This document shows, one piece after another, positions 31,925 through 40,609 of a DNA stretch of 44,054 bases. Origin of the DNA: JBJMHZ01 sp045807125. Its GTDB lineage: Bacteria; Actinomycetota; Actinomycetes; JAWWOL01. The notes under the pieces were generated by a model that ran no database searches, was not told the origin of the DNA, and was given only the letters and a program-made list of their open reading frames with translations. How positions within the stretch are numbered: position 1 is the first letter of the stretch; each line of letters starts with the position of its first letter. The stretch lies in assembly GCA_045807125.1 (NCBI GenBank), contig JBJMHZ010000033.1, positions 1-44,054 of the forward strand. Reading direction: 5' to 3'. Both the position numbers and the translations under genes were made by a program.

Positions 31925-33315
31925 CCACGCTCCCAGAACGATGGACCGACGGGCTCCGGGAAGTCGCCCTTTGCCCGGAAGAACCCCTCCGAGTCAACAT
32001 AGAACGGCAGCATCGGGAGCGCACGCGCAGCCGGCCCGAAGATGACCCGCCCGGCCCGGTAGGCCTCGAACGTGGACTGGTGGCACGGGCAGAGGAACTG
32101 CTCGAGCTGCTGCTCGTAGAGGCTCACCGGGCAGCCGGCGTGGGTGCAGACCTTCGAGTACGCGACGTGCCCGGCGTTGACGAAGTCGCTGCCCCGGTAG
32201 CCGTCCTTGGGGAACTTGGCCGCGTAGCCGTCGAACGACGCGACGTTGACGCTGTCCGGTCGCAGGCGGATCAGCATGACCGCCGAGTCGGCAGCGGCGT
32301 CCTGGTGGCCCTCGGGGACGATCGTGAGCAGGCTGCCGACCTCGATGTCGCCGAGCTTCACCGGCAGCCTGGTGTCGTACTCGACGAAGCGCATGCCCTT
32401 GCGCCATGCGGTGTAGGTGAACACGCTGCGCCCCGCGCCGCCGGTCGGCGAGGGGCCGAGGTCGCGCAGCAGGAACAGCGGCGCCAGCGGCAGCACGCCC
32501 ATCGAGATGCCGAGCGAGCCGAGCAGCACCTTGCGCCGGGTGACGCCGGTCTCCTCGACGCCCTTGGCCCAGTCGAGCTCGACCGCCTGCCGCTCCTCCG
32601 GCGTCGGGTGCAGCGGTTCGCGCATCTGCACGGCTTGCTCGTGGGGCAGGATCTGGTTGACCCACACGATGGCCCCGATGCCGATGGCGAGCAGCGCGAC
32701 CCCGAGGGTGAGCCCGAGGAGCTGGTTCTGCATCGCCAGGTTGCGGCGGGTGCTCGTCAGCGCGTAGAGCAGGCAGAAGCCGACCGTGGCGGCCGCCGAC
32801 AGCAGGAACCAGCCGGCGACCTTGCGGGCGGCGCTCCGCTCGCCCTGGTCGGTGAGCTGGGCCTGCGCCGGCTCGTGCAGGACGATGCGCTGCGCGTCCT
32901 CGATCTCCGTGAGGCCGCGCATCTCATCGGCCCGGCGGCTGATGAGCGCCCGGTCGAGCTCGGTGCGCGCGTTGCGGCCGGCCGGGCCCCGCATGCGCCG
33001 GCGCAGGTCGCCGGCCCGCTCCTCCGCGCTCGTCTCCTGGCCGGCCAGGCTGGGCTGGCCGGCCTGCGCGGGGCCCCTGCTGGCCGCGCCGGTCGGCGCG
33101 CCGGACGGTGCCTCCGACGCTGCCCCCGAGGCTGCCTCGGGCGAGCCGCGCCGGCCGTGCCCCGGGGAGCGCAGCCGCTCGACGAGCGAGCCCTGGTCCT
33201 CCCACGCGGTGGACGCCTCGCCCTTCGGCGGCATCCCCGCGGGGGCGGCGGGCTCCCCGCCGCCGGAGCCGGAGCCGGAGCCGGCATCTGGGCCGGTGCC
33301 GTGGTCGTCAGTCAT
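31921..33315 (-). CDS. qcrA: Cytochrome bc1 complex Rieske iron-sulfur subunit
   Basis: 464-aa Rieske protein, longer than mycobacterial homologues (about 430) owing to a Gly/Ser/Pro-rich disordered N-terminus (residues 1-95). Three membrane helices follow (about 163-185, 197-218 and 263-285; VTRRKVLLGSLG precedes the last, a twin-arginine-like motif). The 2Fe-2S motifs are CTHAGCP and CPCHQSTF in the C-terminal domain. The start is ATG 33315, overlapping the qcrC stop by 4 bp; the stop overlaps qcrB by 4 bp. Electrons pass from here to QcrC. Confidence 0.96.
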   Translation of the reverse strand: MTDDHGTGPDAGSGSGSGGGEPAAPAGMPPKGEASTAWEDQGSLVERLRSPGHGRRGSPEAASGAASEAPSGAPTGAASRGPAQAGQPSLAGQETSAEERAGDLRRRMRGPAGRNARTELDRALISRRADEMRGLTEIEDAQRIVLHEPAQAQLTDQGERSAARKVAGWFLLSAAATVGFCLLYALTSTRRNLAMQNQLLGLTLGVALLAIGIGAIVWVNQILPHEQAVQMREPLHPTPEERQAVELDWAKGVEETGVTRRKVLLGSLGISMGVLPLAPLFLLRDLGPSPTGGAGRSVFTYTAWRKGMRFVEYDTRLPVKLGDIEVGSLLTIVPEGHQDAAADSAVMLIRLRPDSVNVASFDGYAAKFPKDGYRGSDFVNAGHVAYSKVCTHAGCPVSLYEQQLEQFLCPCHQSTFEAYRAGRVIFGPAARALPMLPFYVDSEGFFRAKGDFPEPVGPSFWERG

Positions 33316-34145
33316 AGCCGGGTACCGATCCACATGCTGAAGGCGATGCAGGCGCCCACTCCGACGAGGATGCCGACGAGGCCCTCGGTGATCGGGCCGA
33401 CGCGGCCGAGGTTGCTGCCGCCCTCGTCGTAGCCCTTGTGGTTGACGTCCATCAGGTAGTTGACGATCGCGAGCTTCTGGGCGGGGCTGAGCTGGGTGTC
33501 GGGGAAGATGGGCATCTGCTCCGGACCGGTCAGCATGGCCTCGTACATCTGCTTGGGCGTCGCCTCGTTGAGCGCCGGCGCGTAGACGCCGCGGGCGAGC
33601 GCGCCACCCTCGCCCACCGCGTTGTGGCACTGCGCGCAGTTGGTGCGGAAGAACTGGCCGCCCTGCGCGAGGTCGGTGCTGGTGTACTTGCTCAGCAGGT
33701 CCTCGGACGGGATGGCCGGCCCCGGCCCGAGCGAGGCCACGTAGGCGGCGAGCTGCTCGATCTCGGTGGGGCTGTAGCGGGGCTGCTTGCGGACCGCCAT
33801 CGAGCCGAACGTCTGCAGCGGCATGCGGCCGGTGCCCACCTGGAAGTCGACCGCCGCGGCGCCGACGCCGACCAGGCTGGGAGCCTGCGAGCTGCCTTCG
33901 CCATTGAGGCCGTGGCAGCTGGAGCAGCCCCGGAGGAACAGGTCGTGCCCGGCCGCCACCGGGTCGCCCTGCTGGGCCTGGCCGGTGCCGCCCTCCGCCC
34001 GGCCGGAGGGGGCGAGGGCGGCGTACGCGCTGCCGACCGCGGTCAGCGCGGCGATCAGCACCGCCGCCTGCGACAGCCTCGTGCGGAGACTGCGCCGGCG
34101 GCGGCCGGGAGGTGCTGGTTGCGTCACAGGCGTCACAGGCGTCAC
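33312..34145 (-). CDS. qcrC: Cytochrome bc1 complex di-heme cytochrome c subunit
   Basis: 277-aa membrane-anchored cytochrome with two CxxCH heme sites (CSSCHGLNG and CAQCHNAVG), the actinobacterial cytochrome cc that hands electrons straight to CtaC. N-terminal signal/anchor (AAVLIAALTAVGSAYAAL) and a C-terminal membrane helix (VGPITEGLVGILVGVGACIAF, read in two parts). The first codons are three near-identical GTGACGCCT units (starts at 34145, 34136 and 34127), so the exact initiation codon is ambiguous. It lies 7 bp after ctaE and overlaps qcrA by 4 bp. Confidence 0.95.
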   Translation of the reverse strand: MTPVTPVTQPAPPGRRRRSLRTRLSQAAVLIAALTAVGSAYAALAPSGRAEGGTGQAQQGDPVAAGHDLFLRGCSSCHGLNGEGSSQAPSLVGVGAAAVDFQVGTGRMPLQTFGSMAVRKQPRYSPTEIEQLAAYVASLGPGPAIPSEDLLSKYTSTDLAQGGQFFRTNCAQCHNAVGEGGALARGVYAPALNEATPKQMYEAMLTGPEQMPIFPDTQLSPAQKLAIVNYLMDVNHKGYDEGGSNLGRVGPITEGLVGILVGVGACIAFSMWIGTRL

Positions 34146-34152
34146 CGTCGGC

Positions 34153-34794
34153 TCACTGGAGGAGGTAGACCGTCGCGAAGACGCCGATCCATACGACGTC
34201 GACGAAGTGCCAGTAGTACGAGACCACGATGGCCGTGGTCGCCTTCTCCGGCGTGTACCGGCCGTACGTCGTCCGGGCCAGCACGTAGAGGAAGGCGAAC
34301 AGGCCGCCGATGACGTGCAGGCCGTGGAAGCCGGTCAGCAGGTAGTAGACCGAGCCGTACGAGTGGCTCGAGATCGTCCAGGTGTTCTCGGTGAAGTACT
34401 CGAACGCCTCGCCGGCGATGAAGAAGGCGCCCATGAAGAACGACAGCAGGAACCAGCGCCGCAGCCCGTAGACGTCGCCGCGCTCGGCCGCGAACACGCC
34501 GAGCTGGCAGGTGAGCGACGAGAGGATGAGGACGAGGGTGAAGACCGACGCGAACGGCACGTTGAGGTGGACCGGGTGCGCGATCGGGCTGCCGTTGATG
34601 GCGGTGGGCGGCCAGCCGGCCGGCTGGCCCTCGTTGATGGCCCGCGTCGTGAAGTACATCGCGAACAGGGCCGAGAAGAACATCAGCTCGGAGGATAGCC
34701 AGATGATCGTCCCGACGCTGACGATGTTCGGACGCGTGAGCGACCCGTGAGCCGGGACCTTCTCGAGCGCTGATGCTGTCGCCACGGCGCCCAT
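34153..34794 (-). CDS. ctaE: Cytochrome c oxidase subunit III
   Basis: 213-aa membrane protein with five helices, short type without the first two helices of mitochondrial COX3. Family segments: VGTIIWLSSELMFFSALFA, FHGLHVIGGLFAFLY and VSYYWHFVDVVWIGVFATVYLL (read in pieces). The ATG at 34794 has GGAGG 10 nt upstream; a GTG at 34812 would add six residues. First gene of ctaE-qcrC-qcrA-qcrB, so the bc1 complex and the last oxidase subunit are made together, while ctaC/D/F are on the opposite strand. Divergent from the receiver-like gene. Confidence 0.96.
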   Translation of the reverse strand: MGAVATASALEKVPAHGSLTRPNIVSVGTIIWLSSELMFFSALFAMYFTTRAINEGQPAGWPPTAINGSPIAHPVHLNVPFASVFTLVLILSSLTCQLGVFAAERGDVYGLRRWFLLSFFMGAFFIAGEAFEYFTENTWTISSHSYGSVYYLLTGFHGLHVIGGLFAFLYVLARTTYGRYTPEKATTAIVVSYYWHFVDVVWIGVFATVYLLQ

Positions 34795-34912
34795 TATGGT
34801 CGGCCCTCCCACGCGTCACACCTCGGCCCCCCCGGCGCGCCGGGACCGGTCCGCGGGAGGCCGGATCGCCCGGCGGGAGGCGTCTCGTGGCGTCCCTGAC
34901 GGGGGCGCCCGG

Positions 34913-34918
34913 TAGCAT
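34913..34918 (+). promoter_or_regulatory. -10 hexamer TAGCAT for the receiver-like gene and trpD
   Basis: TAGCAT about 68 bp before the ATG at 34986, within the 191-bp divergent spacer to ctaE. Confidence 0.35.
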
Positions 34919-34985
34919 CCGAGGCGAGCCGCCGCCGGGTCGCCCGCGGCCGGCCGTCCCCGACCGGCGAGGGCAGGAAGCGCGC

Positions 34986-35527
34986 ATGTCCACCGCACCC
35001 GACGCCGCATCCCACGCGGCACCCCACGCGACCGACCACGGCACGGACCACGCGACGGACCACGCGCACCGGCCCGAGCCGCGGACCGGCGAGGGAGGCG
35101 GCGGCCCGTCCGCGCCGGCAGCTCCGTTGGCCGTCCTGGTCTACAGCGACGACCCGAGGACCCGCGAGCAGGTGATGCTCGCCATCGGCCGCCATCCCAC
35201 GTCCGACCTGCCGCCCGTCGAGTACGTCGAGCTCGACACCTCGGAGGAGGTCGTGGCCACCGTCGACGAGGGCGGCATCGACCTCGCCATCCTCGACGGC
35301 GAGGCTGCCCCCGTCGGCGGCATCGGCCTGTGCCGGCAGCTGAAGAACGAGGTGCGCAGCTGCCCGGCGATCATGCTGCTGACCGGCCGGCGGGACGACC
35401 GGTGGCTCGCCGTCTGGTCGCAGGCCGACGGCGCCGTGTCGCACCCGATCGACGCGATCGAGCTCGTCGACGCCGTCGTCGAGCTGCTGCGCTCGGTGCC
35501 ACGGCTGGCCGCGGTGACCCGGCCGCA

Positions 35528-35531
<4 letters not shown>
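34986..35531 (+). CDS. Degenerate response-regulator receiver protein with His-rich N-terminus
   Basis: 181 aa. Residues 1-50 are disordered and carry His at 10, 14, 18, 22, 26 and 28 (pattern TDHATDH), then a receiver-like fold: LAVLVYSDDPRTREQ (acidic pair), DLAILDGEAAPVGG (position of the phospho-acceptor Asp), IMLLTGRRDD (Thr) and GAVSHPIDAIEL, where the invariant Lys of KP is His. No output domain. Such a receiver may not switch by normal phosphorylation. The ATG at 34986 has AGGAAG upstream. Its TGA overlaps the trpD GTG by 4 bp, while it is divergent from ctaE. A respiratory or metal-linked role is only a guess from the His-rich segment and location. Confidence 0.75.
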
Positions 35532-36586
<1,055 letters not shown>

Positions 36587-36601
36587 GCAGGACGAGCGGC
36601 G

Positions 36602-36886
36602 CTACTCCTCGGCGAAGCCGATGGAGAAGGCGGCGTCGACGTCCTGCTTGGCGTACGAGCGGAAGGCGATGTGCGTGTCGGTGGCCAGCACGCCGTCCAC
36701 CTTGGACAGCTGGTCGGCGATCACGTCGGCAAGGTGCTCGTGCTCGCGCACCCGCACCATCGCGATCAGGTCGACCCCGCCGGTCACGCTGTAGACCTCG
36801 CCCACCCCTTCCAGCTCGGCGATCCGCTGGGCCACCTCTGGGATGCGGTCGGGCGCGCAACTGACCATGACGATCGCGGTGATCAC
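36602..36886 (-). CDS. Stand-alone Lrp/AsnC ligand-binding (RAM) domain protein
   Basis: 94-aa protein that matches only the C-terminal effector-binding domain of Lrp/AsnC regulators: AIVMVSCAPDRIPEVAQRIAELEGVGEVYSVTGGVDLIAMVRV... with the conserved Gly-Asp/Val-Asp turn and VLATDTHIAFRSY. There is no helix-turn-helix, so it cannot bind DNA alone; such proteins bind amino acids as oligomers and may pair with full-length Lrp proteins. GTG at 36886 with a strong GGAGGAGG site upstream. It lies 45 bp downstream of the exonuclease gene on the same strand. Confidence 0.88.
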   Translation of the reverse strand: MITAIVMVSCAPDRIPEVAQRIAELEGVGEVYSVTGGVDLIAMVRVREHEHLADVIADQLSKVDGVLATDTHIAFRSYAKQDVDAAFSIGFAEE

Positions 36887-36931
36887 GGCGGCCTCCTCCG
36901 TCGGGTGCCGCAGCGTACCGCCGCCGGGCGC

Positions 36932-38704
36932 TCATCCGGCGCCTGCCCGGACCGGCTGGTGCACCGGCCGCAGCGACCGGCGGTCGGCGAACGGCTCGGC
37001 CGCTTCGCGGGCGCCGCCCGCCTCGTCGACCCAGCGCCGCAGGCCCTCGGCCCCGTGGGCCGGGCAGGCCCACGTGCCGTCGAGCTCGACGAGGCGGACG
37101 CCGTCGGCCTCGAGCCAGCGCAGCACGCACTCCATCTCCTCGGCGGACGCGGCCGGCGTCGGGCCCGGCCCCGGCCGGACGGCCTCGGCCGTGGCCAGCA
37201 GGGCGTCGACGTAGGGCCGCGGCGCGGCCCCCGGCGGCACGGTGCCGGCCGCGGCGAGCCGGCCGTGGCGGACGACGTGCAGCTGCCAGCCGCCGGCGCC
37301 GTCCGGCTGCGCGGCCACCAGCTCGGCGCAGCCCGCGAGCATCGTGAGCCGCTGAAGGCGCGCGACGGCGCGCACGAACGCGACCAGCCGGTCGCGGTGC
37401 AGCGCGGCGTCCTCGAACCGCTCGGCGGCCGCCAGCATCGCCATCCGCTCGGTGAGCGCGCCGACGACCCGGCGGGGATTGCCGGTGAGGCAGCCGCGCA
37501 GCTCGTGGACGTGCCGGCCGTAGTCGTCGACGGTCACCCGCAGGTCGCATGGCGCGACGCACCGCCCCATCTCGGCGAGGGCGCAGGTCGGCGACGGCCG
37601 CCGGGTGGAGAGCCGGGTGGTGCAGCGGCGGATCGGGAACGCCTCGTGCACCGCCGCGGCGGCGAGCTCGGCCGCGCGGCGCGAGCCGAACGGCCCGAGG
37701 TAGCCGCCACCGTCGTCCCTGACCGCGCGGACCAGGGACAGCCGGGGGTAGGGCTCGACCGTGATCTTGAGGTAGACGGCCCGCTCCGGCCACCGCGAGC
37801 GCCGGTTGTAGCGCGGCTTGTGCTCGGCGATGAGGCGCAGCTCCCGTACCTCGGCCTCCAGCTCGGTGGCGCACTCGATGTGGTCGATGCGCTCGGCGAT
37901 GCCGACCATCTCGGCCATCCGGGTGCGCGCCTCGCTCGCGACGAAGTACGTGCGCACCCTGGTCCGCAGGTTGCGCGACTTGCCGACGTAGAGCGCGCGG
38001 CCCCGGCCGTCGCGGAACAGGTAGACGCCCGGCGCGGCCGGCAGCCCCTCGGCCAGGTGCCGCTTGCGCCGCTGCGCCTGGGTGACCTGCGCCGAGAACG
38101 AGTGGAGCTCGTCGAGCGACTGCACCCCCTGGTTGCCGAGCCGGTCGAGCAGCGCGTGCAGCACGTCGACGGTCGCCTCCGCGTCGGCGAGCGCCCGGTG
38201 GCAGGGCAGGACGGCGGCGCGGAACAGCCGGGCGAGCGTCGCGAGCTTGCAGTCGGGCGCCTCGTCGCGGGTGAGGGCGCGCCGGGCCAGCCGGGCGGTG
38301 TCGATCGTCGCGAAGCCCGGCCACGCCCGCCCGGCGTGGTCGCAGGCCGCCCGCAGGAAGCCGACGTCAAACGGTGCATTGTGGGCGACCAGCACCGCGC
38401 CCCTGGCGAACTCGAGGAAGGCCGGCAGCACCGCGTCGATGCGCGGAGCGGCGATGACCATCGCGTCGGTGATGCCGGTGAGGACCGTGATGAACGGCGG
38501 GATCGACTCGCCGGGGTCGACGAGGGTCTGGAAGGTGCCGAGCCGCTCGCCGCCGCGCACCTTGACCGCACCGATCTCGGTGATTTGGCTGGTGGCCGGC
38601 GAGCCGCCGGTGGTCTCCAGGTCGACGACGACGAACGTGACGTCGCGCAGGGGCGTGCCCAGCTCGTCGAACGAGCACTGGTGCGGGACGGCGGCTGACG
38701 GCAC
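36932..38704 (-). CDS. DEDDh 3'-5' exonuclease fused to GIY-YIG/UvrC-like nuclease
   Basis: 590-aa fusion. Residues 20-190 are a DnaQ/PolC-epsilon-type exonuclease with the complete DEDDh set: D28 and E30 (VVVDLETTGG), D113 (HNAPFD), H169 and D174 (HRALADAEATVD). Residues about 222-300 are a GIY-YIG endonuclease as in UvrC (APGVYLFRDGRGRALYVGKSRNLRTRVRTYF, read in pieces), followed by the UvrC-like AEHKPRYNRRSRWPERAVYLKI and a Cys-containing PTCALAEMGRCVAPC segment. The helix-hairpin-helix part of UvrC is absent. It is the counterpart of Rv2191. The GTG at 38704 lies 7 nt behind a TAGCGT hexamer with an upstream CTGTCACTG element, a DNA-damage type promoter, supporting a repair role. Confidence 0.9.
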   Translation of the reverse strand: MPSAAVPHQCSFDELGTPLRDVTFVVVDLETTGGSPATSQITEIGAVKVRGGERLGTFQTLVDPGESIPPFITVLTGITDAMVIAAPRIDAVLPAFLEFARGAVLVAHNAPFDVGFLRAACDHAGRAWPGFATIDTARLARRALTRDEAPDCKLATLARLFRAAVLPCHRALADAEATVDVLHALLDRLGNQGVQSLDELHSFSAQVTQAQRRKRHLAEGLPAAPGVYLFRDGRGRALYVGKSRNLRTRVRTYFVASEARTRMAEMVGIAERIDHIECATELEAEVRELRLIAEHKPRYNRRSRWPERAVYLKITVEPYPRLSLVRAVRDDGGGYLGPFGSRRAAELAAAAVHEAFPIRRCTTRLSTRRPSPTCALAEMGRCVAPCDLRVTVDDYGRHVHELRGCLTGNPRRVVGALTERMAMLAAAERFEDAALHRDRLVAFVRAVARLQRLTMLAGCAELVAAQPDGAGGWQLHVVRHGRLAAAGTVPPGAAPRPYVDALLATAEAVRPGPGPTPAASAEEMECVLRWLEADGVRLVELDGTWACPAHGAEGLRRWVDEAGGAREAAEPFADRRSLRPVHQPVRAGAG

Positions 38705-38711
38705 GCAACGG

Positions 38712-38734
38712 ACGCTAGATCCGGCCAGTGACAG
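38712..38734 (-). promoter_or_regulatory. PafBC (RecA-NDp)-type promoter of the exonuclease/GIY-YIG gene
   Basis: On the minus strand: CTGTCACTG, exactly 8 nt, TAGCGT, then 7 nt to the GTG at 38704. The published RecA-independent damage promoter of mycobacteria, TTGTCRGTG-N8-TAnnnT, is matched at 7 of 9 positions plus spacing and -10. It implies induction by DNA damage through PafBC. Confidence 0.6.
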
Positions 38735-38867
38735 AATCGACGACTCCGGCGCGCGACACACGGATCGGCCACCGGCCGATGAGATCGGGCGCGGAGCGGG
38801 TATGCCATCGGCGCGGGAGCAGGAGCGAGCGGCACGAGGGACGGCGAGCGACGAGGAGGGCGACGCG

Positions 38868-38966
38868 GTGCGGTTGCGACGAGGCGGGCTCGCCCTCGCC
38901 ACCCTGGCGATCGCAGGGGTGTACGCCGTGCCGCTGGCGAGCGCCCACCTCGCGGCCCGCGCCTGA
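38868..38966 (+). CDS. Tiny membrane peptide, hypothetical
   Basis: 32-aa open frame: a basic start VRLRRGG, one hydrophobic helix LALATLAIAGVYAVPLA and a short tail SAHLAARA. GAGGAGGG lies 8 nt before the GTG, a much better ribosome site than most genes here have. A longer version from ATG 38802 (54 aa) has no clear site. It precedes the DUF962 gene by 31 bp. It may be a genuine small membrane protein or a leader for the next gene. No homologue is recognised. Confidence 0.45.
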   Translation: MRLRRGGLALATLAIAGVYAVPLASAHLAARA

Positions 38967-38997
38967 CCGAGCGCCTGACCGAGCGGGAGTGGCGACG

Positions 38998-39366
38998 ATG
39001 GACCTGACACCTGGCCAGCGGCCGGCGACCGAGCTGCCGCCCCGCTCGGCCTCCTTCGCGGAGAAGATGGCGTACTACCGCTCGCAGCACACGACGCCCG
39101 GGATCAGGGCGACGCACCTGGTCGGGATCCCCGGCGTGGCGGTCTCGCTGCCGCTGCTGGTGGCGCGGCCGCGCGTGGGCGTGCCGATGTTCGTCGCCAG
39201 CTGGGCGCTGCAGGTGCTGGGGCACACCGCGTTCGAGAAGAACCGCCCGGCACTGACGAAGGGCTTCCTGACCTACCAGTTCTGCGGGCTGGCTTTCTGG
39301 TGCGAGGAGATGGCCGACATCGTCGCCGGCAGGGGCCTGGCCGGCGGGGGAGCGGCGAGCGGCTGA
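38998..39366 (+). CDS. DUF962/Mpo1-like protein
   Basis: 122-aa membrane-associated protein of the DUF962 family, which includes yeast Mpo1, an Fe(II) dioxygenase acting on 2-hydroxy fatty acids. Family features: EKMAYYRSQHTTPGIRATHLVGIPG (Tyr, His and the conserved H-x-x-G-x-P), ASWALQVLGHTAFEKNRPA, and a central hydrophobic hairpin (VAVSLPLLVARPRVGVPMFVASWALQ, read in two parts). The candidate metal-binding histidines H70-type residues are those in SQH, ATH and GH. GGGAG precedes the ATG at 38998. Enzymatic activity in this protein is inferred from family only. Confidence 0.8.
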   Translation: MDLTPGQRPATELPPRSASFAEKMAYYRSQHTTPGIRATHLVGIPGVAVSLPLLVARPRVGVPMFVASWALQVLGHTAFEKNRPALTKGFLTYQFCGLAFWCEEMADIVAGRGLAGGGAASG

Positions 39367-39400
39367 GCGCAGCCGCGGGGCCGCGGCGCTGCCGGCGGGG

Positions 39401-39406
39401 CACACT
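39401..39406 (+). promoter_or_regulatory. Possible -10 (CACACT) for leaderless racemase gene
   Basis: CACACT, 6 nt, then GTG 39413. Spacing fits the leaderless pattern; the first base departs from TANNNT. Confidence 0.3.
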
Positions 39407-39412
39407 GGGTCG

Positions 39413-40609
39413 GTGCGATCGTCCGAGGACACCGAGCTGCCGCTGGCGGGGCTGCGCGTCCTCGACCTCTCGCGGCTGCTGCCGGGTGGCTACGCGACGC
39501 TCGTGCTCGCCGACCTCGGCGCCGACGTGGTCAAGGTGGAGGAGCCGGGGCGCGGTGACTACCTGCGCTGGATGCCGCCGTTCGCCGCCAACGGCGAGGG
39601 CGGCATGCACCTTGCGCTCAACAGGGGCAAGCGGTCGGTCACCTGCGACCTGCGCACGCCCGGTGGGCGGGAGGTGCTGCTGCGCCTCGCCGGGACGGCC
39701 GACGTCCTGGTCGAGTCGTTCCGGCCCGGCGTGATGGATCGGCTCGGGCTCGGCTGGGAGGCGCTCCGCGCCGCGAACCCGGCGTTGATCTACGTCGCGA
39801 TCAGCGGCTACGGTGCCGACGGGCCGCTCGCCGGGCAGGCCGGCCACGACATCGACTACCTCGCGCATGCCGGGGTCCTGTCGTTCAGCGGGCACCCCGC
39901 TACCGGGCCGTGGCAGCCGGGGGTGCAGGTCGGCGACCTCGGCGGCGGCGCGTGGCCGGCGGTGGTGGCCGTCCTGGCCGCGTTGCGGGTGCGCGAGCGC
40001 ACCGGTACGGGGCAGTTCTGCGACATCGCCATGACCGACGGGCTGCTGTCGTGGCTGTCGATCCACGCCGGGGCGCACGCCGTCACCGGCGCGCAGCCGC
40101 AGCTCGGCCGCGAGCTGCTGAACGGTGGGTACGCGTGCTACGGCGTCTACGCCTGCGCCGACGGGCGGCACGTCGCCGTCGGGGCGCTCGAGCCGCCGTT
40201 CTTCGCGGCGCTGCTGGCCGGGCTGGCCCTGCCCGAGCTGGAGCCGTGGCACCTCGACGCGTCCAGGCAGGACGAGCTGCGCCGGCGGATCGAGGCCGCG
40301 TTCGCGACCAGGCCGAGGGACGAGTGGGTCGCCGCCTTCGCCGGCACCGATGCCTGCGTCGCGCCGGTCAACGACCTCGGCGAGGCGCTCGCCGGCCCGG
40401 TGGCGGCGGCGCGCGGGATGGTGGTCGAGACGACGCTGCCCGGTGGCGCGCCGTTCCGCCAGCTCGGGGTGGTCCCGCGGCTCGCCGCGACGCCCGGGCG
40501 GCCAGGGGGGCCGCCGTCGCCGCTCGGCGCCGACACCGAGGAGGTGCTGCGGGCGGCCGGCTTCGACGCCGAGCGCGTGCGGGTCCTCCGTACGGAGGGC
40601 GCGCTGTGA
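39413..40609 (+). CDS. CaiB/BaiF CoA-transferase family protein, alpha-methylacyl-CoA racemase-like
   Basis: 398-aa type III CoA-transferase fold. LAGLRVLDLSRLLPGGYATLVLADLGADVVKVEEPGRGD (read in two parts) is the CoA-binding start. The residues used by alpha-methylacyl-CoA racemase are present in context: His in AGHDIDYLAHAGVLS, Asp in VGDLGGG, and Glu in GALEPPFF. It would interconvert (R)- and (S)-2-methylacyl-CoA for branched-chain fatty acid breakdown. True CoA transferases of the family use a different Asp, so racemase is favoured, but not proven. No ribosome site is evident before the GTG; probably leaderless. Its stop overlaps the next gene by 4 bp. Confidence 0.85.
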   Translation: MRSSEDTELPLAGLRVLDLSRLLPGGYATLVLADLGADVVKVEEPGRGDYLRWMPPFAANGEGGMHLALNRGKRSVTCDLRTPGGREVLLRLAGTADVLVESFRPGVMDRLGLGWEALRAANPALIYVAISGYGADGPLAGQAGHDIDYLAHAGVLSFSGHPATGPWQPGVQVGDLGGGAWPAVVAVLAALRVRERTGTGQFCDIAMTDGLLSWLSIHAGAHAVTGAQPQLGRELLNGGYACYGVYACADGRHVAVGALEPPFFAALLAGLALPELEPWHLDASRQDELRRRIEAAFATRPRDEWVAAFAGTDACVAPVNDLGEALAGPVAAARGMVVETTLPGGAPFRQLGVVPRLAATPGRPGGPPSPLGADTEEVLRAAGFDAERVRVLRTEGAL

